A DNA stretch of 64,000 nt from Cerioporus squamosus. Its lineage: Eukaryota > Basidiomycota > Agaricomycetes > Polyporales > Polyporaceae. The translations under genes and the position numbers were made by a program. Position 1 is the stretch's first letter, and each line of letters starts with the position of its first letter. Shown piece by piece: positions 23,601 through 35,547 of this stretch. Location of the stretch: positions 930,001-994,000 of the forward strand of contig JABYQS010000001.1 of NCBI GenBank assembly GCA_022592435.1, given 5' to 3'. The notes under the pieces are model-generated. The model did not search any database and was not told the DNA's origin. It saw only the letters and a list, made by a program, of their open reading frames with translations.

Positions 23601-24874
23601 TTCGGTTCGTTCTTCCGCTGCCTGGACTCTGCGCTCACGCTCGCAGCCATGATGGGTGCACGCGAACCCTTTGTCGCACCTATGCATGTCAAGGCCGAGG
23701 CACAAGCGAAGAAGAACTCGTGGACACCTGAGGAGTTCCGTTCCGACCTGCTCGCCGCTCTCCGCGCGTATCGCGAGTGGTGGGCGCTTCAGAGCCAGGG
23801 CCACTATATCTCCGCGAATCGGTTCTGCTCAGACAACTTCCTGTCGAAGCCGACGCTGCTGAATATCGCGAAGGTGAAGGACCATTTGCTGAAGGCCCTC
23901 TATGATGTTGGCGTCATCGACGTCTCCGCAGGCGGAAAGCTCCATACGTCCTCCTGGCGCGCGGCGCAGGGAGATCCCCCAGCTTCCTCATCAGCTCAAT
24001 GAGAACGGGGATTGTCTGCCCTTGTTGGCTGCGCTGATTGCCATAGCGTGCCAGCCGAAGTTCGCTATTCGGACCGGAGAGAGGACTTACAGGACGGCTG
24101 TGGACAAGGTATGTTGTCAATGTCTTGTTCTCCTATGACGAGGCTCATCGTGTCCTCAAGGTCGTGATCATCCACCCGTCAAGTGTCAACCACCGCAAGC
24201 GGGAGATGCCCAATAACGGAAGCGACCACCCCCACATTGAGAAGCAGATCGTCGCATACGCCGAGAAGCGGCAGAACATCTCCACTGGCCACGGCGGAGA
24301 GAAGTACCTTGTGGGCACTACGCGTCTTGACCCCCTCACGTACATTCTCTTCGGCGCTTATCGCATTGCCGTGACCCAGCGCGGTCTCGAGTGCGACGAG
24401 TGGCTCCCTGTCATTGGTCGACCGGACGTTCTGGACGACCTCGAGCGGTTGAAGGTGATGATGGAAGACTGCATGTTGCGTGTCTTCCAGGGTATCATTG
24501 CCAACCGGCAGCGCAAGGCCCACTTCAATAAGAAGCCACTTACATACGACGAGGGACGAGAGGACGAGTCGGGCGACGAGGAGGAGGACGATTTGACCAA
24601 CGTGCCTTTGACGGATACGGAGACGAAGGAGCTCGACTTGATGACGATGGACCTCGTCCGCATCCTCAACCACTACAGCTCATACCGTGTCGCGATGCAG
24701 TCCCGATCGAACTCGCGGCCGGGCACCCCCATGGACTCTCCCTCTCTCATGTCGTCGCGGTTGCCTTTCACACCCCACAGCGGCGGGTCGCGGTCAGGAT
24801 ATTCCACGCCGTATCACATCGGGTCAGCGTACTCGTCAAGACCGAGTACCCCCAGTCGATTGTCGAGGCCGTAA
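20683..24874 (+). CDS. DEVH-box RNA helicase with dsRBD-like N-terminus
   Basis: Superfamily 2 RNA helicase of the DHX9/DHX36 type, about 1,300 residues. Start MPSKNSSSPLATSSASSS (an in-frame ATG also lies at 20638). A low-complexity, basic N-terminus leads into dsRNA-binding-like folds (TITVKHESGDITGVGDSPVR, and ADMIVGERRIGFGKGSNKKE). Helicase motifs: I ATGSGKTTQ, Ia CTQPRR, II DEVH, III SAT, V STNIAETSVT and VI QRAGRAGR. A winged-helix/ratchet and OB-fold region follow (IIHPSSVNHRKRE, LDPLTYILFGAYRI). The C-tail is Ser/Pro-rich. Two frame changes are needed: one base missing near 23206-23216 before RHISNLVSAWVG, and one extra (or two missing) near 23928-23960 before RRREIPQL. They bracket conserved coding sequence, so the frame is restored afterwards. 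Confidence 0.88.
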
Positions 24875-25318
24875 GCGGGAGGGGAAGTTGGGAACTAGAA
24901 CAGAGTTCAGCGTTGGTCATTGTTAAAGACAAGATATAGTAGCTTTCTACCTTCCCTAGTTGTGTAATGGAAACATTCTTTGCTCACCACCATTGGGCCG
25001 AAGCCTCCAAGACTCAAGAGAGTGTCCGGTGTCCGAGCAATGAGCTTGCCGTAAGTACATATGTTCGTCGGACCACGTGATGCCGTAGGCATCGGGGAAA
25101 CGGTGCTCGTACGCGTGCGTCTCTGGGTACTCCTCTACCACCGTTCACCTGCCTCGCTCTGGACGGTCTCGCTTGCTCATGAGCTATTCTGGGCTGCTTA
25201 TTCTACTTCTCTAACGGCTCTGGCTCTGTGAACGCCCTGCTCTGCTCGTTGTACATCTTGCTTTCTCATCAACTCACGACATCCTGTGTCAAGTTACCCC
25301 GATTGACAATATACCACC
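24875..25318. other. Intergenic region, helicase / AP-2 alpha
   Basis: 444 bp in tandem; the helicase 3' UTR and the AP-2 alpha promoter. Nothing further is recognised. Confidence 0.4.
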
Positions 25319-28300
25319 ATGGCGACTAACATGCGAGGCCTGACGCAGGTGCGCATCTCGCAGAGGCTGTCTATGGCTTGCTTGCTTATATGTCGGGGCT
25401 AGTTCATCGCGGACATTCGCGGTGCACGCGTCAGGGAGCTGGAGGAGAAGCGGATTAACAAGGAGATGGCGAATATCCGCAAACGATTCAAAGGTGTGTT
25501 TCTTTGGATGGGCAGACGCATGGGTCTTGAATTGTTGTAGATGGGAACTTGGATGGGTACCAGAAGAAGAAGTGAGCTTGTGGCATCTGCTCTAATTACT
25601 CTCCACGACTGTATACTTATGACTTCCGCACCATAGATATGTAGCGAAGGTCATCTTCACCTACATCCTCGGATACAAGGTTGACGTTGGTCACATGGAG
25701 GCCGTCAACTTGATATCCAGCTCGAAGTACAGCGAGAAGCAAATTGTGAGCAGCATCCTGGCCGTGCTACTTACATCCTATTCACGAGAGTGCCTAGGGT
25801 TACCTCGCTGTGACGCTGCTCATGCACGAGAACTCGGACTTCCTCCGCTTGGTTGTCAACTCCATTCGCAAGGACCTAAATGACAACAATGAGATTCACA
25901 ATTGTCTGGCACTTCATGCAATTGCGAATGTCGGCGGTCAGGAAATGGCGGAGGCGCTTGCTGAGGATGTGCACCGACTATTGATCTCACCGTGAGTGGC
26001 CTATACACAGTTGGCCGCTTGTTGCTATGTGATACTCATGAGCGCGCCAGAACTTCCCAAAACTTCGTCCGAAAGAAAGCTGCCCTCACGCTTTTGCGTC
26101 TGTACCGGAAACACCCCGACGTCATCCCTGCGAAGGAATGGGCCTTACGTATAGTGTCAATTATGGATGATCCAGACCTCGTAAGGTTTAACAGAGTTCG
26201 TTCTGACGATGTCCTAACGCGTGTCTAGGGCGTAGTGCTGAGTGTCACCAGTCTGATCATGGCACTGGCTCAAGATCACCTCGACGCATTCGCGGTTTGT
26301 TACCAGAAGGCGGTGGATAGGCTGAATCGTGTGAGTAGATTCAAACATGCCGGTGCGCTTGGAACGAGCTTTTGACTCCGAAAAACAGCTCGTGGTCGAA
26401 CATGAATACGCAGCAACATATGCATATTACAAGGTCCCCATACCTTGGTTGCAGGTCAAACTGTTGCGTCTCCTGCAGTACTACCCTCCACCAGGCATGC
26501 CGCACATAACGATACTGGTTCGAATGACATTCTGACGATCGTCTTCCAGAGGATCCTACCATTCAAACGATGTTGCAGGAGGTTCTTCAGACCATCATGA
26601 ACAATTGCAATGAGCCGTCGCGGAATGTACAGCACAACAATGCCCAGCATGCCGTTCTCTTCGAGGCCATCAGCCTTGCGATCCACATCGACACCAACTC
26701 TCCCTTAGTCAACACGGCTGCAGTCCTCCTCGCCCGGTTCATAAGCTCGAAAGAGACGAATGTCCGGTATCTCGGCTTGGACACGATGGCTCATCTCGCT
26801 GCACGCACGGACAACTTAGCGGCCATCAAGTCGCACCAAGGCACGATCATTCTCTCCCTACGCGACAAGGATATCTCTGTCCGTCGCCGTGCTCTCGACC
26901 TCCTCTACAGTATGTGCGACACAGACAACTCGGAACTTGTTGTGGGCGAGCTCCTCAGGTACTTGAAGGTCGCAGACTACGGTCTTCGGGAAGAGATGGT
27001 CCTGAAAATCGCTATTCTGACGGAGAAATACGCGAACACGTACAAGTGGTACGTTGACACCATTCTGGAGCTTCTGAGCGCCGCGGGAGACCATGTGGGC
27101 GAGGAGGTCTGGTACCGTGTCGTGCAAATCGTGACGAACACGGAGGATCTTCAAGCATATGCGGCCAAAGTCGTCTTCGAGTATCTGAAGTCGCCATCGT
27201 CTCATGAGAGTTTGGTGAAGATTGGCGGTAAGTCACTGTCAAGACGCGGCTATCTTCGCGGCTCTCATCTCTTTTTCCTAGGCTACATCCTAGGCGAATA
27301 CGGTCATCTCATCGCCAACGAACCCGGGTACAGTCCCATCGAGCAGTTCCAGGTTCTCCACTCGAAGTCGCAGTTCTGCATGGCGCCGACTCGTGCGCTT
27401 CTCCTTTCGACTTACATCAAGTGGGTCAACGTCTTCCCAGAGATTAAACCCCAGCTGGTCAACGTCTTTGATCGCTACCGACATGTCTTAGACGTCGACC
27501 TACAGCAGCGAGCATGCGAGTTCTATGCGCTTGCCCTCCGACCAGAGGATGACGAGCTACTACAGAACGTCTGCGAGGAGATTCCTCCCTTCCCTCCACG
27601 CGAGAGCGCGCTCCTCAACCGTCTACATAAGAAGCAGGGCGATACTGAAGACAAGCGAACTTGGACGATTGGCGACAAGGAAGCGAACCTTGCACGCCAG
27701 CCGTCGAAGTTGTTGCGCAAACCAGCCACCACAGTGGAGACGAACGGGACGACCCCATCATCCACTGGCGACATTTCCTCCGACATCACCAACTCCCTCA
27801 TCGGCCTCGACCTCACCTCCTCCCCCACGGCCATGGACCCCTCAGCGGCGCTGGCGGAGAAGGGCATCCCTCGTCTTACCGCTGGACCCAATGTTGATCG
27901 GTGGTTCGACAAGCTTCTCTACTCTGCCGAGGGCGTACTCTATGAGGATGTCCAGATACAAGTCGGTATCAAGTCACGGTACCATGGTACTCTCGGCCAG
28001 GTGGCGGTGTATGTCGGGAACAAGATGTCCGCTCCCCTCACGTCGTTCACCACGACATTACATAACGAGGAGTCCGAGGCACTCTCCGTGTCGTTTGTGA
28101 AGATCGCTCCCAGCACGCTCGCACCGCGGACGCAGATCCAGCAGATCATCCAGGTCGAGTGCAAGAAGCTCTTCAAGACGCCCCCCATCCTCGTCGTCTC
28201 CTTCCTCGCTGGCGCGCACCAGACGATCGCTGTGCGCCTCCCCATCGTGATCACAAAGTTCCTGGAGGGCGTCAAGCTGGGCTCCACAGACTTCTTCGAG

Positions 28301-28714
28301 CGATGGAAGCTCATCGGCGGTCCTCCGCGGGAGGCCCAAAGCGTCTTCCCGATCGCCTTGGACGCTACAGGACACATCGACGTCACAAAGCAGAGGCAGG
28401 TTGTGTCTGGATATGGGTTCCAGGTGTTGGAAGGCGTCGATCCCAACCCGAGTAATGTTGTGGGAGCTGGCATCCTGCACACGGCGGTGGATGGGAAGGT
28501 TGGGTGTCTGCTGCGACTAGAACCTAATCGGGAGGCGAAGGTGCGCATTTCCCTTTGCTCCATCTGTCTCAATACACTCATGCCTTATCTGCAGCTCTCT
28601 CGCATCACGATACGGAGTACATCAGAAGACATGGCAGTTGAGGCGCAGAAGCTTGTGCAGCGGCCGTTGACGGCGCAAGCCTCGGGACTTGCAGAGAAGC
28701 GCACCACGGGCTGA
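25319..28714 (+). CDS. APL3: AP-2 adaptor complex subunit alpha
   Basis: Large subunit of the AP-2 clathrin adaptor at the plasma membrane, used in endocytosis. Start MATNMRGLTQFIADIRGARV. The trunk HEAT-repeat solenoid follows: KRINKEMANIRKRFKD, KKKYVAKVIFTYILGYKVDV (lipid-binding basic patch), YLAVTLLMHENSDFLRL, NNEIHNCLALHAIANVG, RDKDISVRRRALDLLYSMCD, EEVWYRVVQIVTNTEDLQAY. A linker rich in Thr/Ser (~27690-27850) precedes the appendage (~27900-28690), which starts WFDKLLYSAEGVLYEDVQIQ and ends SGLAEKRTTG. Nine or so introns, dense in the 5' third and sparse later. About 930 residues, normal for the family. Intact. Confidence 0.95.
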
Positions 28715-28902
28715 CCGACCGCGCTCCCTTGTTGATGCTGTTTTGTAGTAGCCATGGACTGATCTACCGGATGTAATATGATATGAGGTACAAAACATTG
28801 ACGACTAATGCATACAATACACTCCCAACAATAGCTAGTAGCACAGACAGCAAAGCAAAGCAGCGCACAGTACCACAGTACAGACACGTACTAGTACAGC
28901 GA

Positions 28903-31900
28903 CTATCGCCGCGTCAAGATCGAACGAAAGATGTTCTTGCGCCGCTTCCCTGCCTCGTCAGATGCGTCCACCGAGCTATCCGACAGCGGCGACAGCAGAG
29001 GCTCTGGCACCGGCTTCCTTGCAAGAGCGGAGTCGGTGGACGTTGACCGCGGATGATGGACCAAAGTGGGCCGCTTGGTGCGCGGACGCGCTTCAAAGGC
29101 GTCCGTTGCTGACGGCGACGTGGGTGTGGGGAGGGGCGAAGGGAGCGGTGGGTGGTTCTGGTTGTTCGGAGAGCGCGGTTCTGCTGCGCTCGAGCCGAAA
29201 GACCGTCGGGAGGGACTGTCTGAACCCGGCTCAGGACTGGACGGCGCCGTGGACGGACGACTCGATTTGCGCGTCCGACGCTTCGTAGGCGACACTGCAG
29301 ATGCGGAGATCTTGCGCTCCCGCGTCGGCAGCTTCCAGGATGACGACGGAGAGGGAGGGATTGGGCTCATGGGGACAGGAGGCGCAGGCATCTTGATGAC
29401 GGGCTCGGAGTGCTGTCTCCGCGGCTTCGCGGCGAGCTTGCTGACGCGGAAGAGCGCCTGCTCCTCAACCTCCAGGCAGCGCGTGCAGAAATCGGCGAAG
29501 TACTTGTCTTCAGGTGTCCCCTGTTTCGCTGGCTGAAAGTTCTGCGTGCGGGAGTAGCGGACCACGACGGAGGTCACAACGGCGAGGTGTCGTGGGATAT
29601 CGAGTAGGTGGGGAAGTAATGGTATGGCCTCGCGGTGAAGAACTGGAGCGATGGCACTCCGGTGTCGCAAAGCATTCATGATACGCAAGCGTTCGTGCTT
29701 GTCGGACGACAATGGTGTCAGAGGGCCCTTAACGCCAGTCCCGGGTTCCGGCGTCGAGACGACGAAGATGTAGTCGATCATAGCTTGCAGACTATTCGTA
29801 AGGAAGTCTTTGACGCCTCGCATGAACTCCTCCTTCTGCACAGTCTGGGGAGACGCATGTGAGACTACGCCTCTTACAGCTTGCTAAATGTGACCTTACT
29901 GGGTTGAGGTTCGCGAGGCTCTGTACGACCTTCGCGATCAATGTCAAACTGCGCTGCACAGCAACAGTCTGGGAGACCTACACACCGCATTGTGAATAGA
30001 AGTCACGCAAGGCCACATACGGAATGCTCACCTGGCAAGAGACCGAAGAGATGGGGATGTAGATCGCAGGGACGATGAAACGCAGGAAACAGAACGCTGA
30101 TACGCTCTGCCATGGAAGCTCCCGATTATGGTCGTCCTTGACGCGGTAGCGGGTCTCGACCAATCGCCGGATGTGCTCAAACAGTCTGCGGAGTTCCCTG
30201 CATAGAGGCGGTGAGCACTATACTGTGGCGCAATGCCGCCTACTTGAAACACGTACGGCGGACATTGTCTCCTGGCGTCGTATATGCGGTCCCAAAACTC
30301 TTGACACCAAGTCACCAGCAGGTCCACGTTCTTCTCGACGGCTTTGCCGCCCCTCCCGATGCGCACGGGATCTACTTCGATGGCCACTTTCTCTGCGCAG
30401 AGTCGCCTGATAGAGGGTCCTACGCTGGCCTCAAGGAAGGACATGCCGTACCAGGACATATAGAGCTCAACCGTCTTCGTGAACACGGTGTTGCCGCGGC
30501 TGTATCAGGAGTTAAGTTACTTTGTCACTCGAGCCAGTACTACGCGTACTCACAACAGAGTGTTGTGTGCTGCTCGTGAGCGCATGTCAGAGATGAGTGC
30601 ATCTTGAACACAGAGAACTCACAGGTTTGGGTACCGTCCACCTCCCGGTCGGCAAGCTCCATGATGTTCTCCAATAGCACATTCTTCGCGATCGCGATGG
30701 ACATAATGTTCTGGTTCACGTTCTTCATCTTCAGCCTGGTCTCCAGGTCCCGCATCCAATCAAGATGGTTACGGGAATGCAGGGACTAAATAACGCGTCA
30801 GCGCATACAACGTGAGGATCAGCATCATTCCTACCTTGAGCATCCTTGAATACGCATGATACGGCAAGATGATCTCCCTGTCGATATGTCAACCAAATGA
30901 ACAGCGCGTCCGACACCGAGCAGCATGTCGACCCACTCATCAACCCGGATCTTCAACCTCATCTCGCCCGCCTGGGTGCTCGAAGCCTGTCCTCCGTTCA
31001 AAACTGGGAACCACCCCTCCACCGCGTCGCCGCGGCGGAAGTTGACGAGCACGATCACGACGCTCCCGATCATGGACGGCCTGGTGAGCCTCTTCTCCCG
31101 CCACACGACAATTTCCAGATTCTCGAACGGCGGGAGGTCGGGCAGCACAAACCGCTCGTGCCAGTCCGGAGAACCTATCCCCTTCTTGACGGTCGTCCGG
31201 CCGCACAGGATGCCGTTGACATATATCTCGCAATAGACGTCCATGTCGATGGCGTCCGCCTCAGCCTTCGCCTCCTGCTCCGCAGTGGGCGGCTCTTCCG
31301 ACAACGGACGGGTGACGCCGAGGTTGCGGCCCTGCAGGCAGGTGAGGTCGACCTGCCGCCACATGCGGTAGAGGCCGCCGTCTTCGGGGGACAGCCAGCG
31401 TCCGTAGACCTCGGGCATCGCGTAGGACCGCAGGAGGGCGAGCCAGGTGTTCGCGGTCTCCTCGTCTTCGAATTGGATGTAGAGCGGCTCCGTCGTCGGC
31501 GCTGCGCCACGCATCTGGCCGCTGATGGACATGGGACAAATATGTGAGCGAGCGGACGCGAAGGAATGGAAGTCATGACAACGCGCAGACGTACGCGACG
31601 GAGAATACACCCAGGCAATTCCTCTTCTCGAATAACGAGCGGTGGACCGTCCGGATGTCTGTGTGGTTGAGCAAGTACATGTAGATAGATCGATATAATA
31701 TGGTGTCCTGGCACAATGTCAGCGCATATAGTCGCCGCATATAGCCACAGAGAAAGCGGGGGCCACTCACGTCCACATAGATGTTCAGCAGACAGCCCTC
31801 CTCCTCTTCGACTAGCTTACATCTTGCCGGCCGCCACTGGCCACTGCCAGTAGAACTCTTCGCGAGGCTGAGCCAACTCGACTTCTCTGGCAACACGCAC

Positions 31901-32065
31901 AGTGCATGAGCGGACGCACTCGCTCCGAACTGTGGCGAGCTTAACGCACCTTTCACCTTCTTCTGCGAGGGCTCTCCACTTCCCGACGCGGTGCGTGTAC
32001 CGTCGCGTTTGTCTGTGCTCTTCTTCGTGGGCGGCTAACGGGGGAAAGCGATCTGTACTGAACAT
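28903..32065 (-). CDS. BUD2: BUD2-type Ras GTPase-activating protein
   Basis: PH, C2 and RasGAP domains in the order of BUD2/CLA2, the GAP for the polarity GTPase Rsr1. The provisional start is MFSTDRFPPLAAHEEEHRQT at 32065; an upstream exon beginning MDREFYVSVELY (~32178) is possible. PH: LVEEEEGCLLNIYVD, HRSLFEKRNCLGVFSVA. C2: MDVYCEIYVNGILCGRTTVK, GSPDWHERFVLPDLPPFENL. RasGAP: NTLF/RGNTVFTKTVELYM (arginine finger), EFWDRIYDARRQCPP, and the FLR motif in AFCFLRFIVPAIY. The C-terminal exon is long, Ser/Pro-rich, with basic patches, ending NIFRSILTRR. About ten introns. Its stop is 188 bp from that of AP-2 alpha (convergent). The 5' end is uncertain. Confidence 0.87.
30554..30569 (-). other. 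BUD2: 16-nt microexon of the RasGAP gene
   Basis: On the minus strand the exon reads CACACAACACTCTGTT, between acceptor ..gagcag and donor gtgagt. It joins T-S-H-N-T-L-F to RGNTVFTK, so the catalytic arginine codon sits just after its 3' junction (codons for Ser and Phe are split). Length 16 is not a multiple of three, so skipping would shift frame. Confidence 0.78.
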
Positions 32066-33161
32066 CTCTGTGTCCTAGCCGAGATCCAGGGACGCGGACA
32101 CACCTTGCGCAGCGCCGAGGCTGCCTTTGCAGAGACGTACAGCTCAACGGACACGTAGAATTCCCTGTCCATCGTCGCGGGGGCGCCGAGATTGTCGGGG
32201 GAAGAGGGAGCGCTATAAGACTGAGACTAGGACGGGCGCAACCGAGGTAGAGACGTCTCGCTTGCACGACGGGAACAACGCGTGTGCCGATGTCGAGCGT
32301 GCAGGGAGGCTGCAGAGGGTTGAGGGGGATCCTGGGCGAAAGACGCGTCCGTGTGGCGTATCTGGGGGTATAAGAGGGAGTGCGTCGGGGTGGGTGATGG
32401 ATATATGCACAGGTCGTGATAAAGCGAGGCAAAGTGGAAGCGCGTCGGGGTCGCGAAATAAGACAGGGTCGGGGGCGGAAAGACGGCAGCTGGCTCGAGC
32501 GGACCTCACAACATGACAATCACACAAGTGCCGCAGAGAGCACACACCAGTCGCCGGTGGATAGTCCAGGTGGCGCACCGTTGGCCCGTGCTATGGGCGC
32601 TGCCAGGCCCTGCGTGCCCTCTCCGCGCCCATCTCGGCGACTGCCAGCCCAAACATGGTTAATGGCTTGATGCATGTGCCCTCTCTGACACTCTCTGTCA
32701 CCGCGCATCCCATTCAGCACCACGCCCGGACGTCCTGGCAGACTGTCTTGACGATGTCAACCAGCCAGCAATGCTCGCACACGGTGGCGTGGGCCTCCCA
32801 GAAGCCGGCTGTCGCGTTCCCGACCTTCGCGTGCCAGGAACCGGAGTCGTCTTCCTATTCGGAACACGCGAACATGTCAGTCCAGAACGCACGGAATCCG
32901 CGGCATCCTCCAAGGCACACTCTTCCACTGCCAAATAGTGTACGTATATCGTGCATCGTCGTCGCGCCATTCATAGTTCGTCTAGCACGCCCAAGGCTAC
33001 AGAATAAACACGCTCTACCTTACACCCGGTAAACGACAGGTGACGAAGCCGAAGCTTTCGCAGCAGGACCAACAAGTGACGTCGCAACTTTAGGGTATCA
33101 ACATCGTGCAACGCCACGGGGAGAATACTGAGCTTTTGCGACCATGCGTGCCGGAGCGCAA
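32066..33161. other. Intergenic region, ELO 3' / BUD2 5'
   Basis: About 1.1 kb in a tandem minus arrangement. It includes the BUD2 promoter and possibly a short BUD2 first exon at ~32117-32178 (MDREFYVSVELYVSAKAA). The rest holds no recognisable gene on either strand. Confidence 0.4.
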
Positions 33162-34427
33162 TTACTCGGTTTTGTGGCTGCATGATATGGTGGTGTCAGA
33201 TAAGGAAGCACCCTGCGCATCACGTATGACGCACCCGTTCGCGACACCGTTCGCCTTGCCGTTCGCAACTGCCTTCTTGCCGGCCGGCTTCTTGTAGGTC
33301 TGGATGTAGAACTGGATGAAGAGGCCCAGGTAGCTCGTGAGCAGCAGGCAGCCGAAGACCGCAGCAGTCTCCGTGCCAGCGCATGATCCCAAAGTGGGGA
33401 GATTCGGGAAGTAGTTGGCGACGTAGTAGGAGTAAGCTTGATAGGAATGCTGCCTCAGCGACGCTCGCATGTCTAACACAAGAGTATACGCACTGGCAAA
33501 GTAGACGACAAACAAGTCGATAACGAATTGGGTGATCTGGAACGTCGTAAGGTATTTCTTCCACTGCAGGACATAGAATCAGTTGAAAGTTGGCGTAGGT
33601 GAGGGAATGGATCCGCGCGTACCCAGATCTTGGCACCACCAGCAGTAGCAAAGTAGTAGTAGTCTAGACAGCAGCGTAAGCAGCTATGCATGAGACGCGT
33701 CTGGTTGATGACTTACACATGATCACATGGACCGCGAGATTGATGGCAATAGGGACCCATTGCTGCGAATTGGGCATGAGCCTTTCCCCGAGCGGCTAAA
33801 CGCGCGATGAGCTGTCACTTACAACACTAGTCCGTCCGTTAAGTTGAGTATAGCATAAGAGTGCAGTTGCGGAGTGGTGGAAAACATGCAAGAATGCTAG
33901 AGCGCAGTCAGTATATGCCTCATAGACATCTCGACATGTCGCGTACCGAGAGGCTTCTTCTTGAGAGCAAGGAACACAGTGTCTACGAGTTCGATGTACT
34001 TGAAGTAATAGTTGATCATGTAGTAGAATTCCAATCGCTAGAAGGGAGATGAGAACGCGTCCAGACGCGAGATGGAGAGCGCGTCACGCACCTCCGACCA
34101 CATGTTCACGTCACAGAGACCCCAGAACACGCCGTGCTTGTATACGGCCGGGATAACCTCCTCCAAGATGAGCAGGACCAGGAGGAGACTGCCGCTCGTA
34201 AGGAACGCATTGTGGACGCGGAAGAGGAACTGGAGCTTGTATGGTGGCTTGTTCTTCATCCATGCCTGAATGCCAAAGATGATGACGAGGTAGGCGGCGA
34301 GGGCCGGGAAGACCTCCTGGGGCGTCGAGAACGGCGTCTTCCCGGGAACATAGTGCGTCAGCTCATACGGAACACCGAGCGACTTGAGCGGGAGACTGGA
34401 GAGGAGGAAATCCGCGAGAGGAGCCAT
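33162..34427 (-). CDS. ELO-family fatty acid elongase
   Basis: 3-ketoacyl-CoA synthase of the ER membrane, elongating long-chain acyl-CoA with malonyl-CoA. Start [20 protein letters not shown] at 34427. Family signatures: [32 protein letters not shown] (KxxExxDT), the histidine box [13 protein letters not shown], and a Tyr-rich segment [14 protein letters not shown]. About seven hydrophobic segments in total, then [18 protein letters not shown] and a short polar tail. Five introns. About 300 residues, normal for ELO. The C-terminal tail after the KKP motif lacks an obvious dilysine end. Substrate chain length cannot be read from the sequence. Confidence 0.9.
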
Positions 34428-34703
34428 GGACGACGTGGGCGACGGAGGAGTGGGTGGACGCTCTCGAGCGACTTTTTCGAAGTTCGGAAGCGCGTGCTTT
34501 TAGGGCCTCGGCAACCCCCGGCTCACTGCCAAATCCCGGCTGACAGTGATTGGCTCCTCGCGCTCTGGGCCGACGCGCGCGATGGACACGTACGTATGCG
34601 CCCGACGGTGCGTCGGTTCGCGACGCTAGCTGCAGACGAAGCCCAACTCAGTCAAAAGCGATATTTCTACGACTTCGACCGTCGAGAAATCATAGCGCGT
34701 TCT

Positions 34704-34732
34704 AGCAGTTACAACAGCAGCCTATAACTGCT
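34704..34732. repeat. Inverted repeat AGCAGTTA / TAACTGCT
   Basis: Perfect 8-bp arms at 34704-34711 and 34725-34732 with a 13-nt spacer, 277-305 bp upstream of the ELO start codon. It could be a dimer-binding site or a hairpin; no factor is assigned. Confidence 0.5.
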
Positions 34733-34749
34733 GCCTCGTAGCTAGACAT

Positions 34750-34767
34750 GGACTCGGACTCGGACTC
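34750..34767. repeat. GGACTC hexamer, three copies
   Basis: Three perfect tandem copies of GGACTC just beyond the inverted repeat upstream of ELO. Short enough to be chance. Confidence 0.7.
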
Positions 34768-35547
34768 AGCAGACCGGTCGGATGAGGGCACTGCCCGAGC
34801 TCCTCGTCACCCAAAATACGTGATACAAACGACAGGACTATGCAAGTAAGTATATCTGCGAATAAGCGGCCGTGCATTTGATGGAAGAAAGTAAACACAT
34901 GCATCGGCGCGCATGATGGAACGCGGATCTGAGGTCTATCGAAGGTCTGGGACGTCCGCGCAATCGAAACTCCAGACGCGCTCATACCGAGGTGTATGTG
35001 ACCTACCAACATTCCCAAGGCTCCTAAGGAAGACTGGAGATGGAGCTACTGACCTTAGGTACGCAACCAACTCCGATCAGCACAAGGACGGAGCTGTCAA
35101 AAGCAAGTCGTAGCAATCATCACGACCACTACTAGAGAAAGGTTAGAGTAAGGCAGGAGCTACGGCTCACCTCGGCACAAAGCCACAAACCGATCATAAG
35201 ACATACCATGACGCAGGGACACGGACGCTCGACACCATGTGAGGGAAGTCTTGTGACAGAGGCGATGGCAAGCTATGTCAAGAGAAGAGATCCAAGCAGG
35301 AACGAGCAGAGTCCGTGACATTGACCAAAAAGAAATCCAGGATGACCGTTGTAATAGATACATGTGGGATGTGCAGAGGGATTAGAGAGATAATGCAACG
35401 AGAATAGCGACGACATGGACAGAAGAGCTGGAAGGAATCATGTGTCATGTAAGAACGAGAGCATAGCCGTCTTCCAGATCAGCAAGCAAGGCTTTTTCCC
35501 TGTACCACGCGGAAGACCGTCAGCGCTCCGTGAGAGAACAGATGACG

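Larger units (their letters stand above)
34428..35547. promoter_or_regulatory. ELO upstream region
   Basis: About 1.1 kb between the small unrecognised gene's stop (35548) and the ELO start. It should include the ELO promoter. It holds an inverted repeat (34704-34711 / 34725-34732) and a short hexamer run. Short open frames are present but none looks genic. Confidence 0.4.
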
